From Fimbriimonadaceae bacterium (GTDB lineage Bacteria > Armatimonadota > Fimbriimonadia > Fimbriimonadales > Fimbriimonadaceae): a DNA stretch of 17,183 nucleotides. The translations under genes and the position numbers were made by a program. The stretch is from NCBI GenBank assembly GCA_025451715.1, contig JANWJY010000095.1:1-17183 (forward strand), read 5' to 3'. Below, one piece after another: positions 6,247 to 13,878 of the stretch (positions within the stretch are counted from its first letter, which is position 1; the number at the start of each line of letters is the position of its first letter). Below the pieces are notes generated by a model. That model was given only the letters and a program-made list of their open reading frames with translations, did not search any database and had not been told where the DNA came from.

Positions 6247-8364
6247 GTGGCGCATTTGAATCTGTTTGACCGTGTTTGGGCTTCCCGGTTGGGTTTCGCC
6301 TTTTTCGCTTTCGGGCTCGCTTCCGTTTCTTGGGGCCAAGTCGTGCAGACTCTGTACGTTTCGCCCACGGGCAACGACTCGAACCCCGGTACCCAGACTC
6401 TTCCGAAGAAGTCTCCTTACGGTGCGCTCGATGCGGTACGGCTTGCGCGCCAGAACGCATCCAAAGATCAATTCATCATTATCTTTGCTCCGGGCAAGTA
6501 CATGCTCGACCGAACGGTGAGTATCGGCCGTCCGGAGTCGGGCGACTCCATCGGCAAGCCCACGATTCTGAGGGGGGTTGCCGGTCAAGTGTTCTTCGAT
6601 GGGTCAGTCAAGGTGACGGGCTGGCAGCTCGTTTCTGGTCCTGCGTCGAACAGGCTCGTCCCGGGCGCCAGGCCGAACGTCTTTCAGGCGGCCCTGCCGA
6701 TGGTGCAGGGCCCAGGCGGGCCCGAGGTGCTCGATACGGGTGCGATGTCACGTCGCGGGTATCCGTACGAAACGACTCAGACTTGGTCGACGCTCGTGTT
6801 CAACGACCTACCGATGAAGATCGCGCGCCATCCGAACACGGGTTGGATGCGCGTCCCGGACGACCACAACGGAGCACCAACTTCGTTCAAGATGACTGAC
6901 CCCGTTCCATACGGATGGCAGAACACGGGCGACGTTTGGGCACACGGGTTTTTCCGATGGGACTGGGCCGACTCGTTCGAGCGTGTCGCGAGTTTCAACC
7001 AGCCAACCCAGACCGTGACACTGGCGACGTCCCCGCTCTACGGCATCGGGCCGACGCAACGTTACTACTTGGTGAACGCTCTGGAGGCGTTGGACGCTCC
7101 GGGTGAGTTCTTTATCGACCGAACGACGAGCACAGCTTACTTCTATGTCCCACTTACCGGGTTCACAGATGCGCAGAAGATCGCGAGCCTGAATGCCGGG
7201 TCGTTTCTGACCGCGCTCGACGCGGACCTCGTGGAGACCTATGACGCGAGTGACGTCGTGTTCGAACGCATCACGTTTCAGAATGGAAGGCGCGGTGCGG
7301 TCGCTGTTCGATTCGGTGCACGGGTCGAGTTCAAGGGCTGCACGTTCCGCAGGTTCAACACTCTCGCCGCGTTCGTCGGCAGCGGGATCGACCACCGGTT
7401 CCTCTCTTGCGACTTTTACGATCTCGACGAGGGCGCAATCCAAATCATGGCGGGTGACAGGCCTTCACTGACCCCGGCACGTCACGAAGTGGTGAATTGC
7501 TGGTTGCGCGACTATGGCAAGGAGTGCATGAGCTACCGCCCGGGCATTGACATGTGGGGCGTCGGGAACCGCGTGTCCAACTGTAAGATCGAAGACGCTC
7601 CACACACGGGGTACATCTTCCACGGAAACGATCTCACAATCGAGTTCACGGACTTTGCGCGGCTTTGCAAAGAGACGAACGACTCCGGAGCGGTCCTGAT
7701 CGGTCGCAACCCCACGTTCCAAGGGAACAAGGTCCACTACAACCGGTTCAGCGACATCAAGTCTTATCAGATTGGCACCCACTCCAATTTCACCGTCGGA
7801 GTGTTCCTCGACGACATGTCGAGCGGGACGGAGGTCGCCATGAACCTCTTCTACGACGTCCAGATCGGGATCCTCATTGGTGGTGGGCGAGACAACAAGG
7901 TGGACAACAACTTCTTCTTCGACACGCCGAAGGCCATTCAAATGGACGGGCGCGGCCTGTCGTGGGCATGGAACTTCTGGGAGGAGTGGGGCGTGGACGA
8001 CATGTTGGCCGCAGTGCCGTACAAGTCGACGCTCTGGCGGACGCGCTATCCGCAGCTCTACAACATCGTCAATGACGATCCAGAGACGCCCAAGCGGAAC
8101 GACCTGACGCGCAGCGTGCACGTCGGCGACACCAGCTGGATGACTCTGTACGATGACATTGTTCCAGTCACGAACAGGCGCAGAGAGTACAGCCTGTATT
8201 CGTACTTCAATTCGGTGACAACGGGGAACCCCGGGTTCTTGGACATGGCGAACGAGAACTATCAGTTCGGCCCGATGTCAAGGCTGGCGTGGATGAAGGT
8301 CAAGCCGATCTACCCAGACCAGATCGGTCTGTACACCGACACTTACAGAACCTGGCTGCCATAG
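6247..8364 (+). CDS. Secreted right-handed parallel beta-helix protein, GH141-like
   Basis: 705 residues. A signal peptide is visible: basic and polar residues 7-14, a hydrophobic core GFAFFAFGLASVS, and a likely cut near SWG-Q (30/31). The mature part opens with LYVSPTGNDSNPGT (36-49), a DUF1565-type start of beta-helix enzymes, then FAPGKYML, FDGSVKVTGW (117-126), LVFNDLPMKIARHPN (183-197) and YYLVNALEALDAPGEFFIDR (273-292). This order is what I know from GH141-like and related beta-helix glycosidases or lyases. Repeated strands and turns run to about residue 570, followed by YKSTLWRTRYPQL (592-604). It probably binds or cuts polysaccharide outside the cytoplasm, perhaps this locus's own product. 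No Dockerin, PEP-CTERM or membrane anchor is seen. The start is GTG at 6247; no in-frame ATG gives a signal peptide. The exact reaction is unknown to me; a uronate epimerase or lyase is an alternative. Confidence 0.87.
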   Translation: MAHLNLFDRVWASRLGFAFFAFGLASVSWGQVVQTLYVSPTGNDSNPGTQTLPKKSPYGALDAVRLARQNASKDQFIIIFAPGKYMLDRTVSIGRPESGDSIGKPTILRGVAGQVFFDGSVKVTGWQLVSGPASNRLVPGARPNVFQAALPMVQGPGGPEVLDTGAMSRRGYPYETTQTWSTLVFNDLPMKIARHPNTGWMRVPDDHNGAPTSFKMTDPVPYGWQNTGDVWAHGFFRWDWADSFERVASFNQPTQTVTLATSPLYGIGPTQRYYLVNALEALDAPGEFFIDRTTSTAYFYVPLTGFTDAQKIASLNAGSFLTALDADLVETYDASDVVFERITFQNGRRGAVAVRFGARVEFKGCTFRRFNTLAAFVGSGIDHRFLSCDFYDLDEGAIQIMAGDRPSLTPARHEVVNCWLRDYGKECMSYRPGIDMWGVGNRVSNCKIEDAPHTGYIFHGNDLTIEFTDFARLCKETNDSGAVLIGRNPTFQGNKVHYNRFSDIKSYQIGTHSNFTVGVFLDDMSSGTEVAMNLFYDVQIGILIGGGRDNKVDNNFFFDTPKAIQMDGRGLSWAWNFWEEWGVDDMLAAVPYKSTLWRTRYPQLYNIVNDDPETPKRNDLTRSVHVGDTSWMTLYDDIVPVTNRRREYSLYSYFNSVTTGNPGFLDMANENYQFGPMSRLAWMKVKPIYPDQIGLYTDTYRTWLP

Positions 8365-8369
8365 CGAGG

Positions 8370-9290
8370 CTATTCGCGGTACCTAGGGCGTTTTGCCAGC
8401 ACACGATAGAGCGACGCTGCACCCGTGCGCGTGAACACCAGCGAAGGGTTCTTGGAAAGGGTCTGCATGACTTCTTCGCGCGCCTCCTTCCACTTTGAGT
8501 CCTGTAGCAGTGCGACGCTTTGCGTCAGCGAATAGATGGCGTCAAAGCGCGACAACTGCCGATCAAGCTTTGCCGACTGAGAAGGCGTGAGGCTGCTACG
8601 GTACTTCTCGCGCAACATCGACCGCTCTGCGATGAAGTTCTTCGCTAAGGCGACGCTTTTACTCGCGTCGTGCAACCGATACGCGGAGAGGGGCCGGTCG
8701 ACGAAGTGCAGTTTCTCGCCACCCATCACAAACCTGACCCAATACTCGTAGTCCAGAGCGTAGTGGAACGCTTCGTCCAGCCCGCCAAAGCGCTCGTAGA
8801 GCGACCTCCGCCAGAAGGTCGAAGGCTGGGCGATCGGGCAATAGACCATCCACTCGATGGCGTCCTTTGGCAGCTCGTAATAGCCGCCGAGCTCGTGGAG
8901 CCCCTCCCCAAACTTTAGGCTCGGCCCAGAGATCCACGACCAGTCGCTGTGCGTGTTGAAGGCGAAAGCCACTGCGTTGAGAGCTCCAGGAAGGAGCACG
9001 TCGTCGCTGTTGAGCCAGCAAAGCACCTCCCCAGTGGCCCTCTCAAAGCCCTTGTTGATCGCGTGGGACTGTCCTCGGTCGGGTTGGCTCTCCCAATAGG
9101 CAATGTGTTGCTCGAACTCGCGGATGACCTCGACGCTGTCGTCCTTGCTGCCTCCGTCCATGACGATGACCTCGAGGTCTGGGTAGCGCTGGTCGACGAG
9201 CGATGCCAGTGTTTCTCTCAGGTACGCGCCTTGGTTGAACGATGGCGTGACCACGCTGATCTTGGGGAACCGCTCGATTCTAAAGCGCAT
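8370..9290 (-). CDS. Glycosyltransferase family 2
   Basis: GT-A transferase of 306 residues from the ATG at 9290-9288 (MRFRIERFPKISVVTPSFNQG). An upstream TTG at 9332 would add 14 residues with no family match and lies inside an inverted repeat, so I reject it. Motifs are VVTPSFNQGAYLRETLASL, VIVMDGGSKDDSVEVI, SQPDRGQSHAINKGF, WLNSDDVLLPGAL (the DxD-like metal site) and ALDYEYWVRF (base region). This SQPDxGQSxAINKGF type is common in capsule loci. The last 90 residues are helical without a known domain. Its stop is 5 bp from the stop of the convergent beta-helix gene, leaving no room for a terminator. Its promoter must lie in 9291-9471, shared with the divergent co-polymerase gene; TATACT on this strand (9422-9417) is a candidate. 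The sugar specificity is unknown. Confidence 0.92.
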   Translation of the reverse strand: MRFRIERFPKISVVTPSFNQGAYLRETLASLVDQRYPDLEVIVMDGGSKDDSVEVIREFEQHIAYWESQPDRGQSHAINKGFERATGEVLCWLNSDDVLLPGALNAVAFAFNTHSDWSWISGPSLKFGEGLHELGGYYELPKDAIEWMVYCPIAQPSTFWRRSLYERFGGLDEAFHYALDYEYWVRFVMGGEKLHFVDRPLSAYRLHDASKSVALAKNFIAERSMLREKYRSSLTPSQSAKLDRQLSRFDAIYSLTQSVALLQDSKWKEAREEVMQTLSKNPSLVFTRTGAASLYRVLAKRPRYRE

Positions 9291-9325
9291 AGCCTGACCG
9301 GCATTGTGGCCGACGCCGAGTTTCC

Positions 9326-9405
9326 GGCACAAATCGTGCCCAGAAGTGGTTGAAGAATCCGGATCGGCCCTCGCCCGATTGTGGAGCCGAGGTCAGGTTC
9401 AACCA
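9326..9405. repeat. Nested inverted repeats upstream of the co-polymerase promoter
   Basis: TGGTTGAA at 9347-9354 is matched by its exact reverse complement TTCAACCA at 9398-9405, 43 bp apart. Inside lies ATCGG-N7-CCGAT (9363-9379). Just outside is GGCAC-AAATC-GTGCC (9326-9340). TTCAACCA covers the place where the -35 element of the TATAAT promoter would be. The layout suggests regulator sites or a folded leader for the minus-strand GT2 transcript. Function is inferred from symmetry and position. Confidence 0.35.
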
Positions 9406-9418
9406 GGCTCACCACGAG

Positions 9419-9424
9419 TATAAT
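9419..9424 (+). promoter_or_regulatory. Consensus -10 box TATAAT for the co-polymerase operon
   Basis: A perfect TATAAT in the 181-bp divergent gap. The -35 region is poor (TTCAAC at 9398-9403, 15-bp spacing), so an activator may be needed. Transcription would start near 9431, right at the GTG of the longer reading frame, which supports the ATG at 9472 as the real start. On the other strand the same bases read TATACT, so the site may work in both directions for the divergent GT2 gene. Confidence 0.5.
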
Positions 9425-9442
9425 CGTAGGTGACCGGGTCTC

Positions 9443-9465
9443 CAGCCGCAAGGCTGCTTGGGGAA
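9443..9465 (+). promoter_or_regulatory. 5' leader hairpin with GCAA tetraloop followed by Shine-Dalgarno
   Basis: CAGCC-GCAA-GGCTG (9443-9456) is a 5-bp stem closed by a GNRA-type tetraloop. Three bases later GGGGAA (9460-9465) lies 6 bases before the ATG at 9472, a good ribosome site. This decides the start of the co-polymerase gene over the GTG at 9430, which has no ribosome site. Confidence 0.5.
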
Positions 9466-9471
9466 ATCGTT

Positions 9472-11544
9472 ATGTATAAGGTCCACGTCAGACGAACGAT
9501 CATTTTTGCGGTGCTCGGCCTTTTGGTCGGTCTCGCCGTCGTGTTTTTCAGCAAGCCGATCTATGAGGCTCGCGTCGAGATGCTGCTCGGCTCTAACTTC
9601 TCAGGTCGCGGCCCGAGCATGATGTTCGACGAAGAAGTCAAGAAGATCATGGACCGTAACGCCCCCCAGGGTGTTCAGACGGAGCGGCAGCTCCTGAACA
9701 GTGAGACGGTCTTCTACCAGGCGCTTGCGGCCGAGGCGCCGAACATGCTCGAGGACTGGGAAAAGTTCTATCTGATGTACAACGTCATCACGGCTCGAAC
9801 CCCCAACCAGGACGAGCAGGGCGCCGGCGTCGCCCAAGTGCGTGTCCGCGCGTATGACAGGCAGGACGCGATCGACGTCGCGAACGGCGTTGCAGAGGCC
9901 TACGACGCGACACGACAAAAGGCGAGCAAGGACTCAATAGCACAAGCGATCGAGTATCTGCAAACGCAGATCAAGGCGACGGAGCTCGACCTCAACGCAT
10001 CGGAGGCAGAGTACGAGGCATACAAGAAGGACCAAGGCATCGCGGACCTTACCCGCAGGATGACGACGGAGGAGGATCGCAGGAGCGACTACGAGGGCGC
10101 GATCCAAGCGGCAAAGGCGGAGTTGGAGGGCCTTGACGAGATTATCCTTGAAGTCACTAAGCTCATGGCGCAGACGCCGCCAACGATCACCGATTCGAGC
10201 TCTGAAGTCCGGCACCCGATGATCGACCGGCTCGAGAACGAGGTCCAGTCGCTCGAGGCCCAAAAGGCCACGATGCTTGAGCTGTACACCGAGTCGAACC
10301 CCAAGATGAAGCTGATTATTGAGGCGCTGGAGAACGCGAAGTCGCGGCTGGCGCTAGTCAGGGCCAACCCGACCGCAGGCGGATACTCGAGCGACCGAAG
10401 AAATCCCGTGCTCAGTCAGCTTGAGACGACGCTCGCTGGCTCCAAGACGAGGCGCTCCGAACTCTTGGGCAAACTCGACGCGTTGCAGTCGACTCTCGAC
10501 CTCCAGGTCATAAAACTCGCAAGTACGCCCGAGATGGAAATCGACCTGACCCAGCTCCAACGCGACCGGATCATCTATGACGAAAAGTACCGAAGGCTAA
10601 AGTCGCAGTTGGAAGAGCTGCTGAACCGGCGCGAGACCGGAACTCCGTACGCCGTCGTCCTCGGCGAACTGGGTGCGACGGCAAGCGAGCAACCTGTTGC
10701 CCCAGAGCCGGTCAAGCTCTCGTTCATCGGATTCATCGCTGGAGCGTGTATTGGCCTCGTGTTCAGCTTTGCGCTCGAGTCACTTCGGCCACGCGTCTAT
10801 ACGTCGGGACAGCTTGCCGACCTAACGGGACTTCCTGTTGTCGCGAGCATCCCATCGCTTCCTGGACTAACGAGGACCAAGGCCGTGGAGAGCTTGGCAA
10901 AGCCTGGGGGGCGTGTGATGGAGAGCTTTAGAAACATGGCCTACACCTACCTTGCGTCAGGTGCGGGCGGCGGGCAGACGGTCATGTTCACAGGCATCGG
11001 TGCGGCAGGCAGCAGCTCGATCGGTGCAGCGCAGTTTGCGGTCGCGCTCGCCCAGGCCGGTACCAAGGTCGTGCTGGTCGATGCGGAGCGGACACGCCAG
11101 GTCATCACGAACGGGTTTGATGCGACCGACAAGAAGGGTCTCACAAACGCTCTTCGTGACCGCATGGACGCCAGCGAGATGCTCTTAGACACGGTTCACG
11201 ACAACCTCCGGCTGCTTCCGATCGGAACGGTGCCAGAGGCGCTCATTTCAGAGGCGGGACCAGACCGGGTCGAATCCATTCTCGCGTCTCTACGGCAGCG
11301 CGCGCAGATCATCGTGATCGCGATCGCACCGACGGACATCGTCGCAGACGCGGCAGCGTTCGCGGCGAAGGTCGACGAGGTCTGCTTGAGCGTTTCGGCA
11401 AGGTCGAACGAGTACGGCAGCGTTCCAATCGCTTACGACATACTCGACAAGGCTGGCGCTAAGTCTATCAAGCTGATTCTGACCGACACGGGCAGGGACG
11501 GCGAGCCGTTCTCATCTCCGACGTCGATCCAGAGGGCCGTCTAA
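9472..11544 (+). CDS. Wzz/Wzc-like polysaccharide co-polymerase with degenerate tyrosine-kinase domain
   Basis: Inner-membrane chain-length determinant, 690 residues. TM1 is near residues 8-27 (RTIIFAVLGLLVGLAVVFF), followed by a periplasmic domain with long coiled coils (about 155-390). A proline-rich PVAPEP segment leads into TM2 (about 415-436, LSFIGFIAGACIGLVFSFALE), then a cytoplasmic P-loop-like domain. That domain keeps the BY-kinase fold pattern (VMESFRNMAYTYLAS, then AQFAVALAQAGTKVVLVDAE), but the Walker A GxGKST reads AGSSSIG, so the Lys is gone. The later VIIDTPP-type site reads VIAIAPTD, losing its Asp, and the usual C-terminal tyrosine cluster is absent. Asp537 of Walker A' remains. 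I infer no kinase activity; the domain may be a scaffold. The start is chosen by the ribosome site at 9460-9465. It heads the run of plus-strand genes to the window end. Confidence 0.92.
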   Translation: MYKVHVRRTIIFAVLGLLVGLAVVFFSKPIYEARVEMLLGSNFSGRGPSMMFDEEVKKIMDRNAPQGVQTERQLLNSETVFYQALAAEAPNMLEDWEKFYLMYNVITARTPNQDEQGAGVAQVRVRAYDRQDAIDVANGVAEAYDATRQKASKDSIAQAIEYLQTQIKATELDLNASEAEYEAYKKDQGIADLTRRMTTEEDRRSDYEGAIQAAKAELEGLDEIILEVTKLMAQTPPTITDSSSEVRHPMIDRLENEVQSLEAQKATMLELYTESNPKMKLIIEALENAKSRLALVRANPTAGGYSSDRRNPVLSQLETTLAGSKTRRSELLGKLDALQSTLDLQVIKLASTPEMEIDLTQLQRDRIIYDEKYRRLKSQLEELLNRRETGTPYAVVLGELGATASEQPVAPEPVKLSFIGFIAGACIGLVFSFALESLRPRVYTSGQLADLTGLPVVASIPSLPGLTRTKAVESLAKPGGRVMESFRNMAYTYLASGAGGGQTVMFTGIGAAGSSSIGAAQFAVALAQAGTKVVLVDAERTRQVITNGFDATDKKGLTNALRDRMDASEMLLDTVHDNLRLLPIGTVPEALISEAGPDRVESILASLRQRAQIIVIAIAPTDIVADAAAFAAKVDEVCLSVSARSNEYGSVPIAYDILDKAGAKSIKLILTDTGRDGEPFSSPTSIQRAV

Positions 11545-11547
11545 CTC

Positions 11548-11551
11548 GGAG
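11548..11551 (+). promoter_or_regulatory. Shine-Dalgarno GGAG selecting a TTG start
   Basis: GGAG in the 13-bp gap after the co-polymerase stop, six bases before TTG at 11558. It supports a rare TTG start for the GT2 gene. Confidence 0.6.
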
Positions 11552-11557
11552 AACGCC

Positions 11558-12403
11558 TTGGCGCTCACCGCATCGGTCGTGATTCCGGCGTTCAACGCAT
11601 CGGGCACGATCGTGCGCGCCATAAGGTCTGCGCTTGAGCAGTCCATTGCTCCATGCGAAGTCGTCGTGGGTTGCGACGGTTGCACCGACGACACAGCGAC
11701 ATTGGCGCGAGGCGCTGGTGCGACCGCGCTGGAACTCTCGAAGGCAAATGGTTCGGTCGCACGGAACTCGGCAGTGCGGCATACGAGGGGAGACGTCGTG
11801 TTCTTCTTGGACGCGGACGATTGGTGGCAGCCAGGGAAGATCGAGTCGCACCTTTCCGTCTGGTCGCGCCATAGCCCAAGCTTTGTGATCGACCGATCGA
11901 CTCCGGTGCTTCCCGACGGAGGGAGGGCCCACTGGATGGGCGGATTGGAGCGCGAGGGCGACGCAGAATGGACCGAGTTCCTTTCCTACCGGGCCTGGGC
12001 GAGCGGGTCTAGCTTCTCTGTGAGCCGCACGAACTTCGATGCGGTCGGCGGGTTTTGCGAACAACTCAACAAGTTTCAAGACGTTGATTTTTGGGTCCGA
12101 TGTGCGCACGAACTTGGCGCGGCTTATACGCTGTTGAATTCGCACACGAACTACAGCGTTACAGCGGGGCCGTCGGTCAGCAAGGTAACCACACAGGTGG
12201 AGGAGAACCTCTCCCGACTCTTCGACGGGTGGCCGTTCGCGACTCCTGAACAAAGGGCCGCATTCTCCTCACACGCGTACTTGACGGCGGCCGAGGTGAC
12301 CCCGTGGCCAAAGAGCGTCGACTTGTTCAACAAGGCGCACTGGCCGGTATCGAAGCCGTTTTTCTGGAAGAGCCTGTACCAGAGCCTCAGGAGGTCGGCA
12401 TGA
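11558..12403 (+). CDS. Glycosyltransferase family 2
   Basis: GT-A transferase, 281 residues, adding a sugar to the lipid-linked unit in the cytoplasm. The start is TTG at 11558, supported by GGAG at 11548-11551 with a 6-base spacer and by the family N-terminus MALTASVVIPAFNASGTIVRAI; no ATG lies nearby. Motifs are VVVGCDGCTDDT (35-46), NGSVARNSAVRHTRGD (64-79) and FFLDADDWWQPGK (82-94), with DAD85-87 as the metal-binding DxD. A later FQDVDFWVRCAHELG is the probable base region. It is shorter than many GT2 proteins and ends in a basic helix. It lies 13 bp after the co-polymerase gene and overlaps the polymerase gene by the four bases ATGA, so it is part of the operon and translationally coupled. 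Substrate unknown. Confidence 0.93.
   Translation: MALTASVVIPAFNASGTIVRAIRSALEQSIAPCEVVVGCDGCTDDTATLARGAGATALELSKANGSVARNSAVRHTRGDVVFFLDADDWWQPGKIESHLSVWSRHSPSFVIDRSTPVLPDGGRAHWMGGLEREGDAEWTEFLSYRAWASGSSFSVSRTNFDAVGGFCEQLNKFQDVDFWVRCAHELGAAYTLLNSHTNYSVTAGPSVSKVTTQVEENLSRLFDGWPFATPEQRAAFSSHAYLTAAEVTPWPKSVDLFNKAHWPVSKPFFWKSLYQSLRRSA
12389..12394 (+). promoter_or_regulatory. Consensus Shine-Dalgarno AGGAGG for the polymerase gene
   Basis: AGGAGG five bases before ATG at 12400. It decides the start against an upstream in-frame one at 12304 whose extra 32 residues are only the shadow of the previous gene. Confidence 0.8.
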
Positions 12404-13878
12404 CTCATATCCCGTTCGGCAGGGCTCACGCGCAGGGGCGGAGCACGTCTCAACGTATGCGCGAGAAACTGCAAGATACGGCTGTCGCGCGTCCACTCGT
12501 AGCGTGGGGCATCGGCAACATCCTGCTTGCGATTCTTCAGATGTTCCTCAGCCCAGTCGGGATTGCGATCGGTGTAAACATCGGCGACCTGAACAAGTAC
12601 TTCATGCTCAGCCTTGGTGGATGGATCGCCGTCGCGCTGTTGCGAAGGGCCGCGCCACTGAAGATCCCCGTTTCGATGTTTTTCCTGATCTTGGTGCAAG
12701 TCTGGTTCACAGTCTCGACGTTTGTCGCCCAAGTCCAGATGGGGAGACACATCGAGTTCATCGCGCCTGACTACAGCCTGGTCGTTTTCCTTCTTTGCTT
12801 CCTTCAAGGGGCGATGCTCGTGTCGATCGCGCCTCACCTTCGCATAGTCATGGCTAGGGGGCTGATCACCCTGTGCATGGTATCGGCGGTGGTGGCGATT
12901 CTCCAGTTCCTCAACGTTGGCCCTGCGATTGCATTCGCGAACATCATGGTCGGGATGGAGGACATTACCAACTGGGCGGGCCAGGGTGGTGTGCGCGCCG
13001 TGGGAATCTTCCCCGGCGTCATCCTCCCGGTCCACTACAACCTGATTGCAATCGGGATCATCGCCGGCGCGCTTTTCTACCGCAAGCTGAACGCTGCGGA
13101 AATCACACTCATCGTCGTCCTGATCGGTGTGATGCTGATGTCACAGGTCAGGAACGCAACGGTCTTGATGGCGCTGGTGCTGCTGCCGTTGATCGTGCTC
13201 TTTGTGAAGCGGCATCGCTACGGCTCCTTGCCTTACGTCGTCGCGGCTGTGGTGGTTCTGCTCATCATGGTGTTCTCTGGTGGAGACAGGTTCCAGTATC
13301 TGTTCTCCGGCGACACCTCCACGTTCGACTACCGCCGCGAAGTGCTCTGGCCACAGGCGTACAACATTTTGGAGAACCGCCCGTGGTTCGGAATCGGAGT
13401 CGAGCCAGCGCTCGCTGGGTTCCCAACCATTTCTTCAGACCGTTGGACCGATGCGATCATCTTGGACAACGGGTACTTGGTAACGGTCTCGTTTGGAGGA
13501 ATTCCCGCGCTCACATTTATGGTCCTGGCGATCGTGACCTCGATAATCGGATCTGTCATGCTCGTTCTTCGCAAGACGGAAGACCGGTGGGAGAAGGGGT
13601 ATGCCGTCGCCGCTTTCGCGATCGCGCTCGCGTTCGGCTACGGAATGCTCTTCGGAAACATGATCACGAACATTTCTCTGGGAATGCTCTACTTCATCAT
13701 CGCGGGCATGGCGATGCCGGTGGTCCGAGACGAGTCGATGTCCGATTCCCGCGCTCTCGGCAAGCGAATCCTCAATCCTGCCGGTGGCAGCATATTAGTG
13801 AGATCCAGACGAACTAGGCTTGGACCGGTTGCGCCGCTCCGTCCACTCGAAAACACGGATCCCGGCGCCGATGGATAG
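12400..13878 (+). CDS. O-antigen polymerase/ligase-like membrane protein (Wzy type)
   Basis: Polytopic inner-membrane protein, 492 residues, that would link flipped repeat units in the periplasm. About ten to twelve hydrophobic segments are visible, such as ILLAILQMFLSPVGIAIGV, IPVSMFFLILVQVWF and LPYVVAAVVVLLIMVF. The large periplasmic loop (about 293-363) carries FDYRREVLWPQAYNILENRPWFGIGVE split around Arg312-Arg313, the Wzy_C/WaaL hallmark, followed by NGYLVTVSFGGIPAL. Arg residues near RNATVLMA and this loop are the usual catalytic candidates. A basic, hydrophilic tail ends the protein. The ATG at 12400 has AGGAGG and overlaps the previous stop as ATGA. The stop overlaps the next gene by 8 bp. 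Polymerase is favoured over ligase because of the co-polymerase and flippase nearby; a WaaL-type ligase cannot be excluded by sequence. Confidence 0.9.
   Translation: MTHIPFGRAHAQGRSTSQRMREKLQDTAVARPLVAWGIGNILLAILQMFLSPVGIAIGVNIGDLNKYFMLSLGGWIAVALLRRAAPLKIPVSMFFLILVQVWFTVSTFVAQVQMGRHIEFIAPDYSLVVFLLCFLQGAMLVSIAPHLRIVMARGLITLCMVSAVVAILQFLNVGPAIAFANIMVGMEDITNWAGQGGVRAVGIFPGVILPVHYNLIAIGIIAGALFYRKLNAAEITLIVVLIGVMLMSQVRNATVLMALVLLPLIVLFVKRHRYGSLPYVVAAVVVLLIMVFSGGDRFQYLFSGDTSTFDYRREVLWPQAYNILENRPWFGIGVEPALAGFPTISSDRWTDAIILDNGYLVTVSFGGIPALTFMVLAIVTSIIGSVMLVLRKTEDRWEKGYAVAAFAIALAFGYGMLFGNMITNISLGMLYFIIAGMAMPVVRDESMSDSRALGKRILNPAGGSILVRSRRTRLGPVAPLRPLENTDPGADG

Noticed and set aside
9291..9332. TTG 9332 as start of the second GT2 gene
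   Set aside because: The extra 14 residues do not resemble the family N-terminus and cover an inverted repeat; ATG 9290 begins exactly before the first conserved strand.
9430..9471. GTG 9430 as start of the co-polymerase
   Set aside because: It lacks a ribosome site and sits at the expected transcription start of the TATAAT box, while ATG 9472 has GGGGAA at good spacing.
12304..12399. Upstream extension of the polymerase frame
   Set aside because: A consensus AGGAGG and an ATGA overlap fix the start at 12400; the extension is only the third frame of the GT2 gene.
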